DNA from: Fimbriiglobus ruber
GTDB lineage: Bacteria; Planctomycetota; Planctomycetia; Gemmatales; Gemmataceae
Direction: 5' to 3'
NCBI RefSeq assembly: GCF_002197845.1
Contig: NZ_NIDE01000017.1
Location: 1,162,712 to 1,226,711, forward strand
DNA length: 64,000 nt
Shown here: positions 8,035 through 18,063 of the stretch, one piece after another
How the letters are laid out: the number at the start of each line of letters is the position of its first letter
Numbering within the stretch: the first letter of the stretch is position 1
The notes under the pieces: generated by a model
Told to the model about the DNA's origin: nothing
The model's input: the letters and a program-made list of their open reading frames with translations, nothing else
Database searches by the model: none
Made by a program: the position numbers and the translations under genes

Positions 8035-8468
8035 AACTACCCGTTCCTACGCGCGTTGCGCCGTCCGGAGGGTGGTAGGCGTTCCGGCGGCGAGTGGCCG
8101 TCGCTACCCAACGATTGTTGCGTCTACCTGCGACCTTGACAAGCGATTTGACCGGGCAATGCGTGGGGTTTCGGCTATCCGCGTCGGCGCGACCGGTCCC
8201 GTCGGACTGACGGGTCCGGTCGGGTTTTCCGGCTGGGTCGACCCGGCGGGCCAAACCGCCCGTACAACCGGAACGGACGGCGCAGCCGGCACACTGCCTG
8301 GGCGAATCCGGCGCGCAAAGCCGGCGCGCGGATGTCCCCCATCCAAACACTAAACGGTTCCGCCAGAGGATTCGTTTGCGCGAAGCGGGTATCTTTCAAA
8401 TGAGATGATTAGTAGCATGAGACGATCGTAGGGTGGATCAGGCCAAACGATTGGAGCTTCCATCGGCC
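8035..8468. other. Divergent intergenic region between the membrane operon and the sigma-factor gene
   Basis: About 430 bases. It should carry the operon promoter (minus) and the sigma-gene promoter (plus). Around 8190-8260 there are short self-complementary GACCGG/CCGGTC stretches that can form hairpins. I see no convincing small gene; the open frames here have no start context and skewed composition. Confidence 0.4.
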
Positions 8469-9032
8469 ATGTTGACGACTTCACCCACGCTCCTCGACCG
8501 TCTCCGGCTACCGAACCAGCCCGAAGCCTGGGCTCGGTTCGTCCACCTTTACACCCCCCTCATGTTGACCTGGGCACAGCGGCAAGGTCTGCAAGAAGCG
8601 GACGCCGCCGACCTGGCCCAAGACGTTCTCATCAAACTGGTTCGCTTACTCCCGACCTACGAGAAAGGGAACGGCCAGTCCTTTCGCGGGTGGCTGAATC
8701 GCGTCACCGCCAACCAGTGCCGCGATTTCCGCCGCCGGCGAGCGACCCGAGCGCTACCGACCGCCGACGGATTGTCTGGCGCTGATGACGAGTCACCGGT
8801 CGCGGAGTTGGAGGAAGTCGAATACCGACAAGCGATTGTTCGGCGGGGCTTGGAGCTGATCCGGCCGGACTTCAGCGAGAAGACATGGAAGGCGTTCACC
8901 GGCTTGATGCTGGACGGCCGGACCGCCGCCGAGGTCGCGACTCAACTCGGAATGACCGAAAACGCCGTCTACATGGCGAGACACAAAGTCTTGACCCGAT
9001 TACGAGAGGAAATAGGGGGACTGATCGAGTAA
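8469..9032 (+). CDS. RNA polymerase ECF-family sigma factor
   Basis: A 187-aa sigma-70 factor of the extracytoplasmic-function type. The ATG at 8469 is preferred because planctomycete homologues begin with TSPTLLDRLRLP-like sequence; a GTG at 8433 would add 12 residues. Region 2 is visible in AWARFVHLYTPLMLTWAQRQ and DAADLAQDVLIKLVRLLPTY, followed by FRGWLNRVTANQCRDFRRRR. Region 4 (helix-turn-helix) is FTGLMLDGRTAAEVATQLGM and then ENAVYMARHKVLTRLREEI. It lies directly upstream of the calpain-like gene and a membrane kinase, all on the plus strand. In planctomycetes ECF factors are often encoded next to Hanks-type kinases, so control by phosphorylation is plausible but not shown. Confidence 0.92.
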   Translation: MLTTSPTLLDRLRLPNQPEAWARFVHLYTPLMLTWAQRQGLQEADAADLAQDVLIKLVRLLPTYEKGNGQSFRGWLNRVTANQCRDFRRRRATRALPTADGLSGADDESPVAELEEVEYRQAIVRRGLELIRPDFSEKTWKAFTGLMLDGRTAAEVATQLGMTENAVYMARHKVLTRLREEIGGLIE

Positions 9033-9155
9033 GAAAAAAAATCCGCACACCGAGAAAGTGCTGCGGTGAAGGCTGCGTTACCTCTGCGAAGCCCGAACGC
9101 CGGCCGCAAAAAGCGACCGGACGAAGGGTGGACCAAACCCCCAGAGGTAATGGCA

Positions 9156-10742
9156 ATGTTCCGAATGCTTCAATGGCTCGGTAAAAAACGGCCCGCGGGA
9201 ACGACGAAGACGACCCGTCCGAGGACGGGCCTGCGGGTCGAGAGCCTGGAGGTCCGCGAAATGCTGTCGGTATCGCCTGCGGCGTCGGCCAACGTCTTCC
9301 TCCCCAATGACACCGCGATCCACACCATTCCAGGCAGCACCTCCAGCTACCGACTCACGACGCAGGGCTCGTTACAGTACGAAAACGGCACGGCCGGCTG
9401 GAATACGATCCAGAACGGTGTGAGTGCGTTTTCTCTGACGCCGCAAAGCAATTATGTGGACTATTTGACCACAAGTGGGAATCTGTACGAAGCGCCCGTC
9501 GGAACCTCAAACTCGATTTGGCTGGACAACACGGTCACGAAATTCGGGATCGCCGGGAACGGGCTCGTCGTGGAACTGGAAGCCAGCGGCCACCTGGAGG
9601 AGCAGATGGCGCCCGGGGCGGGCGCTCCGTTCGACGTCCTGGACACGACCGTCTCGTCGTTCGCCATCGCCGGGAACGGGCTCGTCGTGGAACTGGAAGC
9701 GGGCGGCAACTTGGAAGAACAGAACGCTCCCCTGTCGAACGCCGGGTGGGTCGCCTTGGATTCCGGGGTGTCGTCGTTCGCGATCGCCGGGAACGGACTC
9801 GTCGTCGACCTCGAAGCGGGCGGTAACCTGGAGGAACAGAACGCTCCCCTGTCGAACGCTGGGTGGGTTGCCCTGGACTCCGGGGTGTCGTCGTTCGCGA
9901 TCGCCGGGAATGGACTCGTCGTAGACCTTGAGGCGGGCGGCAACCTGGTGGAACAGAGCATCCCGCTGTCGAACACCGGGTGGGTCGTCCTGGACACCGG
10001 GGTGTCGTCGATCGCGATCGCCGGGAACGGGCTTGTCGTTGACCTCGAGGCGGGCGGCAACTTGGTGGAACAGAGCATCCCGCTGTCGAACACCGGGTGG
10101 GTCGTCCTGGACACCGGGGTGTCGTCGATCGCGATCGCCGGGAACGGGCTTGTCGTTGCTCTCGAGGCGGGCGGTAACCTGGTGGAACAGAGCGCTCCTC
10201 TGTCGAACACCGGGTGGGTCGTCCTGAATTCCGGGGTGTCGTCGTTCGCTGTGGCCACCGGGAACACCCTGTATGCACTCCAATCCGGCAACCTGTACCG
10301 GGTCGACGGAACGCTGACCGGACCCGGCCTTTGGACCGATCTGAACAGCGGGGTCCAGTCGTTCGCCATGGTCAGCCCGAACACCTTGTACGTCCTTCAG
10401 TCCGGCAACCTGTACCGTGCTGACGGGACGCTGTCCGGTCCCGGCCAGTGGACCAATCTGAACAGCGGGGTCCAGTCGTTCGCCATGGCCAGCCCGAACA
10501 CCTTGTACGTCCTATTATCCGGCAACCTGTACCGGGTCGCCGGGGCGCTCGCCGGACCGGGACAGTGGACCGATCTAAATGGTGGGATCCAGTCGTTTGC
10601 CATGGCCAGCCCAAGCATCTTGTACGCCCTCCAGTCCGGCAACCTGTACCGGGTCGCCGGGGCGCTCGCCGGACCGGGACAGTGGACCGATCTAAGAGCC
10701 TGTTTGGGAATCCTGGCTATCTACATCCGTCTGCACTCGTAG
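9156..10742 (+). pseudogene. 5' part of a secreted calpain-like protease gene, interrupted by an IS element
   Basis: Starts at ATG 9156 (AGAGG 8 bases upstream). The N-terminus has a basic stretch and the LEPR-XLL-like motif LRVESLEVREMLS, common on exported planctomycete proteins. From 9543 the product consists of 39-residue repeats: six of type A (FAIAGNGLVVELEAGGNLEE) followed by type B (FAMASPNTLYVLLSGNLYR). The size and pattern recall tectonin-like beta-propeller blades. The frame runs into the IS at 10696 and stops at 10742 after 15 IS-encoded residues. Removing the IS and one copy of the target duplication (999 bases) restores the frame exactly to the protease part at 11695-12980. The gene sits between the ECF sigma factor and the kinase. 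Confidence 0.85.
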
Positions 10743-11691
10743 TTTAGGTATTCTGGGCCGTCATTCGCCGTCTGTCGTTAGGCACACTTATTCAGGCGAC
10801 GAAGCATGAGTCGGATGCTGCTGACCTGGACCATGGCCTCGCTCGACGATTCGGTCCGCTCGTAATCCTTGCTATTCCGCCGACACCGTCCGATCCACGC
10901 GAACGTCCGCTCGACCACCCATCGGACCCGCAACGGCTGGAAGGTGGTCGCCCCCGGGGGCGGGACGAGATCTCCAACCGCACCCCCGGGCGGTGACCGG
11001 ACAACCACGCCTCGAACGCATGGTTGTGATACTTCTGGTCGGCGAACACCGCCCGGACCCGCGAATACACCCCGGGATCGAGTCGCCCGAGGACGGTCGC
11101 GGCGGCCGCTCCGTCGTCCACGTTGGCCGCCGTCACGACGACCACCAACAGCAACCCGAGCGTGTCCGTCAGGATGTGCCGCTTCCGCCCCTGGATCTTC
11201 TTTCCCCATCATATCCGGGGCTTTCCGTGCATTCCGTCCCCTTGACGGATTGGCTATCGATGCACGTCGCACTCGGGGTCGGGTCCGGCCGGCCTTCGGC
11301 TACCCGGACCTGGGCGGCCAACGCGGCATTCAGCCGGGTCCATGTCCCGTTCCGCTTCCACGTGGCGAAATACGCGTACACCGTCTGCCATGGGGTGCCC
11401 AAATCGTTCGGCAACATCCGCCACTGGCAACCGGTCCGATTGAGATACAGGATGCTGTTCAGGACGGATCGGAAGTTCACCGTTCGGGGAGCCCCGGCTC
11501 CCGTCGGGGGCGGGACGAACGGTTGTACGAGAGCCCATTCGGACTCGGTCAGGTCGGTCGGGTAACCCGTTCGCATGATCCCTCCGGGGAAAGCGGCCAT
11601 TGGGCTGACCGGCCTATACCCCCGAGTCGAGATCTTCTCCAGACCGACACCACCACCACCACCCAAATCCCATAGATTCCCAAACAGGCTC
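10696..11691. mobile_element. IS5-family insertion sequence, 996 bp
   Basis: The ends are inverted repeats GAGCCTGTTTGGGAATC (10696-10712) and its complement (11675-11691). The element is flanked by a 3-bp target duplication TAA (10693-10695 and 11692-11694). A TNA target and GAGCCTGTTTGG-type ends fit the IS1031-like group of IS5. The undisturbed site is preserved in the neighbouring repeat unit (GATCTAAATGG), which confirms both borders. It carries one minus-strand transposase gene broken into three frames. Confidence 0.93.
10778..11576 (-). pseudogene. IS5-family DDE transposase, broken by two frameshifts
   Basis: Starts at ATG 11576 (MRTGYPTDLTESEWALVQPF) and ends with a TAA at 10778-10780. 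The first catalytic Asp is in CIDSQSVKGTE, the second in VFADQKYHNHAF and the catalytic Glu in RVRWVVERTFAWIGR, so all DDE parts exist but lie in three frames. One missing base near 11201-11207 (run TTTCCCC) would restore GYDGGKKIQGRKRH; one missing base near 10951-10960 (C5G5) would restore RPPGATTFQPLR. With both added the protein is 266 aa, a normal length. Either the copy is dead or the sequence has two base deletions; a programmed shift is unlikely because no slippery heptamer is in frame. Confidence 0.85.
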
Positions 11692-11694
11692 TAA

Positions 11695-12980
11695 ATGGTG
11701 GGATCCAGTCGTTTGCCATGGCCAGCCCAAGCATCTTGTACGCCCTCCAGTCCGGCAACCTGTACCGGGTCGCCGGGGCGCTCGCCGGACCGGGGCAGTG
11801 GACCGATCTAAATGGAGGGATTCAGTCATTCGCCATGGCTAGCCCGAGTACTTTGTACGCCCTCCAGTCCGGAAACCTGTACCGGGTTGACGGGGCATTG
11901 GCCGGGCCCGGTCAGTGGACCGATCTGAACGGCGGGGTTCAGTCACTAAATGACGTCCCCGTTGCAAATGTGCCGTACATACCAGCAAACGGAATTCTAT
12001 TTGGTCCTGATGGTCCTTCCTACCTAGATGTTCAACAGGGCAACGAGAACGACTGCTGGCTGATCGCAAGTCTAGCTGAAGTAGCAGCCCGTGCGCCGCT
12101 GGAGATTGAGAAAATGTTCACTTACATCGGCACCGAGGAGGAAAATGGATCGGTCGTAGGACTGTACACTGTCCGTTTCTTCAACAACAGCGGTACGCCA
12201 GAATATGTCACTATTGACACGGAACTACCAGCTGGAGGATCCTATTACGATCGCCCCACCAACGGCGTCTTGTGGGTGGCCTTGGCCGAAAAAGCTTATG
12301 CTGCTGCAAATGCCGCAGGATTCGTGACAACCTGTTACAAGAATGTGAACTCCTACGATGCCCTCGGCAACCTGAATAACAGCGGCGGACTGTCGTCATG
12401 GGCCTTGCAAGCTATTACGGGGCAGACAATCGGTTCTACTACTAATCTCAACAACGTCGCTTCTGACTGGAACGCAGGATCACTGATTGTCCTGGGCACC
12501 AGCAAAAATAAGCCGACGGATTCTGATAAGGCTATCGAGGCGGATCATGCGTATGCGGTCGTTGGATATGATGAATCAAGCGGCATGTTTCTGATCATGA
12601 ATCCTTGGGGAACCGATTCTGCGGGATGGGCTCCTGGTCTAGACAACCAAGTTTATGGCCTATTCTCGACCAGTCAGGAGGTCTTATTGCAGAATTTTTC
12701 CGAGGAATTCAACGGAATAAGTACAGCTTCTGGGCTAGCGCAGGCATCCCTCAATCCCATCGGACTTACCGTGCAATGGTCTTACACTGCTAACCCACCA
12801 ACGGCGGGGGCAAACATGCAAGAAGAACCTGATTCGGTCAGCGAAAACAGAAGTTGTTTGGAATTCAATTCTCTCCAGACAAAAGGCATTGCTGAACCCA
12901 CTGAAGCGTCTTTTTCCATTGACAATCCTCAATCTGGCCTGTTGAAACGCTGGCACTTTGAAGTTGACTACGAAATGTAA
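11695..12980 (+). pseudogene. 3' part of the calpain-like (peptidase C2) protease gene
   Basis: Continues the reading frame of 9156-10695 after the IS. It holds the last repeats and then a papain-fold calpain domain. The active-site Cys is in QGNENDCWLIASLAEVAA (calpain QGxxxDCW signature), the His in EADHAYAVVGYDES and the Asn in MNPWGTDSAGW, so the triad is complete. Between them is WVALAEKAYAAAN, the calpain structural segment. About 120 further residues follow, ending at TAA 12978-12980. The fragment could be translated from ATG 11718, but it would lack the export signal, so it is probably not functional as it stands. Bacterial calpains of this type are thought to be secreted, calcium-independent proteases; the substrate is unknown. 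Confidence 0.85.
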
Positions 12981-13020
12981 GCGGAGGTCGTCAGTCTTCT
13001 CGGGTCTTCTCGGAAATACC

Positions 13021-16000
13021 ATGCCCCCACCCACCTCCGCCAGCCTCCACAGCTTCCTCCTCGGCACCCTTCCGACGGAGGAAGCCGCTCGGATCGCCGC
13101 CTGGGTCGCAGACGACCCGGGCGCGGCCCAGGCTCTGCGCGACACCCTTGCCGACGATGCCCTCACTGGCATCCTCACGTCCACCGCTCAAATCCAACAG
13201 CCGCACCCGCCCGCGGTCGAAAACGTCATCCGCACGGTAACCCACGCTCTCGGGATCAATCCGCCCGAAGTGGTTCCACCGCCCGAGCGGATCGGTGGAT
13301 ATCGAGTCGTCCGCGAACTCGGGCGTGGTGGAATGGGCGTCGTGTATGAAGCCGTGGACGACCAACTCCACCGTCGGGTCGCGATCAAGCGCATGAGCGC
13401 GGCCCTTGCGGCCAACGAAAGCGGACGCCAGCGATTTCTCCGGGAAGGTCGGGCCTGTGCCGCCCTCAAGTCAGACCATGTCGTCACCATTTACCAAGTC
13501 GGCGAAGACGCCGGTACTCCGTTCCTGGCGATGGAATACTTGGAGGGCGCCACGCTGGAAGAATGGCTTCGTGGTCGTCCCGGGTCTGCGACGACTGATC
13601 AGGTGCTGTGGGTCGCTCGGGATGTGTTGACAGGATTGGCAGCCGCCCACGCCAAGGGGTTAGTTCACCGGGACATCAAGCCGACAAATCTGTGGGTGGA
13701 ACAGGACACAGGCCGGGTGAAACTACTCGATTTCGGCCTCACCCGTGGGCCGCTAGAGGGAGAACCCATCACCAGCGAAGGGGCTCTCGTCGGCACCCCG
13801 GCATATATGGCCCCGGAACAGGCAGCGGGGACACCACCCGACGCCCGGGCCGACTTGTTTTCCGTGGGCGTCGTTCTGTATCGGATGTTGGCCGGCCGGT
13901 CGCCGTTCCAACGGGAGTCGGTTTACGCCACGCTATCCGCCTTGGCGACCGAGACCCCGGAATCGGTGCAAGGCGTGCCAGAGGCATTGTCGAACTGGAT
14001 CGCCCAACTGATGGCGAAAACCCCAGCGGCGCGCCCCCCGGAGGCAAAGACGGCGCTGGCCGAGTTGCACGAACTCGAGCAGCTGCCTAAAGCGGAACCG
14101 GCGACAGAACCTGCGAGGTCGCCTCGTCGCCCCCGGCGCAAGTGGCTGGTCGCCGCGGGGTTTCTCGGGGCGCTCGCGGCATCCGCTTTCGCGGCGCAAT
14201 GGATCATCATCCGGGACAAAGACGGCAATCCGACGGCCAAGGTAAAACTCAACCCGGGTGACAAGCCGTTGATCGTGGAAGCCGCTGGGAAAGAACTGCC
14301 GCTCGTTCCGACCCCGGATGTGCAGAAGAAGGACAAATCTCCCGTTCCATTATCTCCGAGCGCCAACCCGTTCGACCGTCTTGATCCAGCTAAGATCCCA
14401 GCCGAAGAGCGATTTCCGTGGCAGCCGAAGGAACTCGTCGCAGTCATCGGCAGTCACGCCCGGCGGGTATGGGGGCACCATCCCGAAATCGGTATCAGTC
14501 CGGGTGGGAAGTACGTTGCTGTTACACCTGGTAGCGATGGACATGCACCGAGTGTGATCTGGGACATAGCAAGCCGGCAGATCAAATGGCAAATACCGTC
14601 TTATGAGTCTAACAATTATTGGTGCAGTCCCCGGTTCGCGTCTGAAAGCCGGTTAGTGACGGGGCGGCACTGGAATGGCAACTATATTCAGCCCAATGAT
14701 TTTATCGAAGACAAGGTCGTATTTCATGGATGGCTCGAAGGGGGCGATACTGTTGAGGTGCTTGAAAGTGGAAAGACACTCGCGGCGACGGAAAACTACG
14801 GCAACCCGCTGTTCTTGGACGTATCCGAATCGAAGCCGCGACCTGTCGGAACCCGACTACCGACCCGAGGCAGAGTTTTGTTTGCCACCATTACTAGTCT
14901 CATGGTTTATATCACACCCGCGGGAGAAGTTCGCAAAGCGAGTATTCGAAATGCCAAATTGCAAGACGACGAAAGACTCAAGATCACATTAGCCGAGGGG
15001 GATACTCCGACGACGATATCTGCAAACGGTCGGCTGCTGGCAGTTTTGGCGAAGAATCAGATACACGTCTGGGACATTGCTCAAAATCCACCACAAATAC
15101 GACAACGCCTCACCGATAAGGATATCACTGATGTGGCCCTCAACTTCACTAGCCAATTTCACCTGTCTCCCAATGGACGCTGGCTAGCAGCTGTTGGTAC
15201 AAATGGGAAAGGTCAGGTGATACGGATCGACAATATGCGACCTCAATTGATGGGTAATTTCGAACTAACTTCAGGAATTTATACACCATCTGCCGTCGCA
15301 TTTATTCCGGACGAGAGACAACTGATTGTCGCCGATTCTGCCGGACTGGTGCGATTCTGGGATCTGTCCGAGGGCGCCCCAAAGGAACTTTCTCCATTCG
15401 ATCCCTCGTCCGCATTCACGGCGGATGAAACGAATTTAGAAGACAACAACGGTCGCTTATTGCTCCGCCGAACGGACCGAAGCCTCCAGCTTTGGGATTT
15501 GACAAAAGATATGCCGCATCCAGTCGAGGAACTGGGAAACCGACTGTCACTTCTTGGTCTCGAAGGCTTCAGCCAACCTGGACCTGGGAACGGGTGGCTG
15601 GTCGTTCAAGCTTCTACGGAAAATCCGTTTCGCCTCGTAAATTTTCAAGACGGATACTGGAAGAAAATAAAGGAGCCGTTTGGAGAGACTTTTAGGGCTG
15701 CCCGCTTGTCGGCTGATAGACAAAACCTTTTTGTTCTCCCAAGTCGTCCCAAAAACGATCTCCTCGTTTGTTGGAATTCCGGAGCTAACCCGCCCATACA
15801 ACGGTGGACAATTACAATTCCAAGTAGTGAAGACAAAAAACGCAATCCCGATCCGATCTGCATTTCGCCTGATGGGAAATTACTAGCTTTGCCAATTTAT
15901 CATGACCCGGGTGCGGGCGGAAAAAGTTTCCTTCAGCTCTGGCGAATCGTCGATCCAAAACCCGAACTTGTGGGAACTCTTCCTTTTCCGGCCAATTTTC

Positions 16001-16380
16001 CACGTCATTGTCTCATGTTCGCGCCGGACAATCGTCATCTTTGTTATTTAAAAGAAGACCTGACCGTTGCTGTAATCGATCTCACAGGACCGATTCCCCG
16101 CGAAATCGGACCTCTTATTACAGGTGCGACTGACGGAATCTTTTCGCTTTCGTTCGGCCCATACGGACGTGTAGCGTGGAGTACGAAGAACGGCGTGGGG
16201 ATCTCAGATATCAAAGGCATCGGCGATTTGATCCCACGAAAGCCATTATGGACCTGGCTTACGTCACCCGGCACCGTGCGGGCCGTCCGGTACACCCCTG
16301 ATGGTCGTTACCTGCTGACCGGCAACGCGAACAACACCATCTACGTCCTCCGGCTCCCTCCCTTGGCCGTGGGCCCGTGA
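13021..16380 (+). CDS. Membrane serine/threonine protein kinase with C-terminal WD40-type propeller
   Basis: A 1,119-aa protein. Start ATG 13021 follows the calpain gene by 40 bases; an upstream ATG at 12958 overlaps that gene and adds unlikely residues. Residues 8-60 resemble short helical anti-sigma-like segments. The Hanks kinase domain spans about 91-350: P-loop GRGGMGVVYEA, Lys123 in VAIKRM, HRDIKPTN at 216-223, DFGL at 237-240 and GTPAYMAPEQ. A membrane helix at about 374-397 (WLVAAGFLGALAASAFAAQW) separates it from roughly 700 periplasmic residues with WD40-like blades (for example VIWDIASRQIKWQI, LVRFWDLSEGAP, SLQLWDLTKDM). The WD repeats may sense ligands while the kinase faces the cytoplasm. 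Linkage to the ECF sigma gene suggests a signalling pair. Confidence 0.88.
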   Translation: MPPPTSASLHSFLLGTLPTEEAARIAAWVADDPGAAQALRDTLADDALTGILTSTAQIQQPHPPAVENVIRTVTHALGINPPEVVPPPERIGGYRVVRELGRGGMGVVYEAVDDQLHRRVAIKRMSAALAANESGRQRFLREGRACAALKSDHVVTIYQVGEDAGTPFLAMEYLEGATLEEWLRGRPGSATTDQVLWVARDVLTGLAAAHAKGLVHRDIKPTNLWVEQDTGRVKLLDFGLTRGPLEGEPITSEGALVGTPAYMAPEQAAGTPPDARADLFSVGVVLYRMLAGRSPFQRESVYATLSALATETPESVQGVPEALSNWIAQLMAKTPAARPPEAKTALAELHELEQLPKAEPATEPARSPRRPRRKWLVAAGFLGALAASAFAAQWIIIRDKDGNPTAKVKLNPGDKPLIVEAAGKELPLVPTPDVQKKDKSPVPLSPSANPFDRLDPAKIPAEERFPWQPKELVAVIGSHARRVWGHHPEIGISPGGKYVAVTPGSDGHAPSVIWDIASRQIKWQIPSYESNNYWCSPRFASESRLVTGRHWNGNYIQPNDFIEDKVVFHGWLEGGDTVEVLESGKTLAATENYGNPLFLDVSESKPRPVGTRLPTRGRVLFATITSLMVYITPAGEVRKASIRNAKLQDDERLKITLAEGDTPTTISANGRLLAVLAKNQIHVWDIAQNPPQIRQRLTDKDITDVALNFTSQFHLSPNGRWLAAVGTNGKGQVIRIDNMRPQLMGNFELTSGIYTPSAVAFIPDERQLIVADSAGLVRFWDLSEGAPKELSPFDPSSAFTADETNLEDNNGRLLLRRTDRSLQLWDLTKDMPHPVEELGNRLSLLGLEGFSQPGPGNGWLVVQASTENPFRLVNFQDGYWKKIKEPFGETFRAARLSADRQNLFVLPSRPKNDLLVCWNSGANPPIQRWTITIPSSEDKKRNPDPICISPDGKLLALPIYHDPGAGGKSFLQLWRIVDPKPELVGTLPFPANFPRHCLMFAPDNRHLCYLKEDLTVAVIDLTGPIPREIGPLITGATDGIFSLSFGPYGRVAWSTKNGVGISDIKGIGDLIPRKPLWTWLTSPGTVRAVRYTPDGRYLLTGNANNTIYVLRLPPLAVGP

Positions 16381-16505
16381 CACGAAACGGCCGCCCGCCC
16401 GGCGCAATGGGCTGCTGAATTCCCGCCCGACCTCCGTTTCCGCAAACCGGCATCCGGATAAAATCGACTGCTAGAAGTCGAACCGGAGCGCCGTCAGGAG
16501 CCGTC

Positions 16506-17993
16506 ATGGCCGAGCCGTACAAGATCGTGGTCGGGCTGGAAGTCCACGTCCAACTGCTGACCAAAACCAAGCTGTTTTGCGGGTGCCTGAACAAGTTCGG
16601 GCAGGCGCCGAACACGGCTACGTGCCCGGTCTGCCTGGGCATGCCGGGGTCGTTGCCGGTGATGAACCGGACGGCCTTCCAGCTCGCCCTCCGGGCCGCC
16701 CTTGCGCTCAACTGCCAGATCGCCGGGTTCACCAAGTGGGACCGCAAGAACTACTACTACCCGGACCTGCCCAAGAACTACCAGATCAGTCAGTACGACC
16801 TGCCGTTCAGCCACGACGGCTGGCTCGACATCAACGTCCACCCGGACCCCAAGAAGGGCCACACGGCCAAGCGGATCGGCATCATCCGCGCCCACCTCGA
16901 AGAGGACGCCGGCAAGTCGATGCACGACGAGACCGGCCGCGGCGGGAACTCCCTGGTCGACCTGAACCGGACCGGCACGCCGCTCCTGGAAATCGTCTCC
17001 CACCCGGACATGAACACGCCCGAGGAGGCGATCGCGTACCTGGAAGAAGTCCGCCTCATGCTCCGCGAACTCGGCGTCTCCGACTGCGAAATGCAGGAAG
17101 GCAGCCTGCGGTGCGACGCGAACGTGAACATCCACATCCCCAAGGCGGACGAACCGAACGGGTACGCAGCCACGCCGCTCGTCGAGGTAAAAAACCTGAA
17201 CAGCTTCCGGGCCGTCGGTCGGGCGATCAAGTACGAGGCCGAACGGCACCATGAGGAATACCAAAAGCACCCGGCCGACTTCGTGTTCGGCAAGCTACTC
17301 AAAACGACAGCCGGCTGGGACGACGCGAAGGGCCGGACCGAGGTCCAGCGGCATAAAGAATCGGCCGCTGACTACCGGTACTTCCCCGAGCCCGACCTGG
17401 TGCCTGTGGTGGTGACGCCAGTCGAGGTCGAGGCAGTCCGGGCGGCGATGGGCGAACTGCCGTCGGCCCAGCGGACCCGCCTGCAATCGCAGTACAGCCT
17501 CTCGCAATACGACGCCGAGGTGCTGGCGGCCAAGGGCCGGACGATGGTGGCGTACTTCGAAGCGGTCGCGGCCGGACTGGGCGACGGGAAGGCCGCGAGC
17601 AACCGGCTCAGCGACCTCGTCTTCCCGGCCCTGACCGAGCGGCACGAGGAGATTACCGAGTTCCCGCTCAAGGCCGCCGCGTTCGCCGACTTCGTGAAGA
17701 AGACGGCCGCCCTGCCGAAGCAGGACCGGCTGACCGTGTTCAAAATCGTTCTCGAAGAAAACGTCGATGTCGAGACGGCCAAAGGCAAGGCCGGCATCAA
17801 AGAGGTGGACGAATCGACCCTCCGGGAAGCGGTCGCGAAAGCGGTCGCCGCTAACCCCAAGGCGGTGGCCGACTTCAAGAGTGGCAAGGACGCAGCCAAG
17901 ATGTCGATCGTTGGCGCGGTGATGAAGGCGAACAAAGGCGCCCCGAACGACGTGGTCCGCCGGCTGGTGGACGAGGAACTGGCACGGGTGTAA
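16506..17993 (+). CDS. gatB: Aspartyl/glutamyl-tRNA amidotransferase subunit B
   Basis: GatB is the kinase/tRNA-binding subunit of the GatCAB complex, which converts Glu-tRNA(Gln) and Asp-tRNA(Asn) to the amide forms in organisms lacking the cognate synthetases. The 495-aa length matches the family. The N-terminal signature YKIVVGLEVHVQLLTKTKLF and the family signature VDLNRTGTPLLEIVSHPD are present, as are zinc-type cysteines (FCGCLNKFG, TATCPVCLGMPG). The C-terminal GatB/YqeY-type helical domain is seen in KAKVGIKEVDE-like sequence and GAVMKANKGAPNDVVRRLVD. AGGAG lies 7 bases before the ATG. gatA and gatC are not in the window, so the genes are unlinked here. Confidence 0.97.
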   Translation: MAEPYKIVVGLEVHVQLLTKTKLFCGCLNKFGQAPNTATCPVCLGMPGSLPVMNRTAFQLALRAALALNCQIAGFTKWDRKNYYYPDLPKNYQISQYDLPFSHDGWLDINVHPDPKKGHTAKRIGIIRAHLEEDAGKSMHDETGRGGNSLVDLNRTGTPLLEIVSHPDMNTPEEAIAYLEEVRLMLRELGVSDCEMQEGSLRCDANVNIHIPKADEPNGYAATPLVEVKNLNSFRAVGRAIKYEAERHHEEYQKHPADFVFGKLLKTTAGWDDAKGRTEVQRHKESAADYRYFPEPDLVPVVVTPVEVEAVRAAMGELPSAQRTRLQSQYSLSQYDAEVLAAKGRTMVAYFEAVAAGLGDGKAASNRLSDLVFPALTERHEEITEFPLKAAAFADFVKKTAALPKQDRLTVFKIVLEENVDVETAKGKAGIKEVDESTLREAVAKAVAANPKAVADFKSGKDAAKMSIVGAVMKANKGAPNDVVRRLVDEELARV

Positions 17994-18005
17994 TAGTCCG
18001 GTCGT

Positions 18006-18033
18006 GAGCCGCGGGGGCTGACCTCCGCGGCTC
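18006..18033. terminator. Hairpin between gatB and the convergent minus-strand operon
   Basis: GAGCCGCGG (18006-18014) pairs with CCGCGGCTC (18025-18033) around a 10-base loop, 13 bases after the gatB stop. No T-run follows. Its position between convergent genes favours a terminator serving both strands. Confidence 0.6.
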
Positions 18034-18063
18034 ATGCGCTTAACGGCACGTCTCAATCGCCGG

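Larger units (their letters stand above)
9543..11945 (+). repeat. Twelve tandem 117-bp (39-aa) repeats, split by the IS
   Basis: Without the IS and one TAA (999 bases) the region is 1,404 bases, exactly 12 x 117. Units 1-6 are type A and units 7-12 type B. Neighbouring units within each type are nearly identical at the DNA level, for example the units ending at the IS and following it, showing recent duplication. The IS interrupts unit 10 near its end. Confidence 0.85.

Noticed and set aside
6643-8139. A 498-codon plus-strand open frame opposite the first operon gene
   Set aside because: Antisense to a coiled-coil gene with good ribosome site; the product shows only GC-driven composition.
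10778-11576. Programmed frameshifting of the transposase
   Set aside because: Neither shift site has a slippery heptamer in the correct phase, and two shifts would be needed; base loss in G/C runs explains both better.
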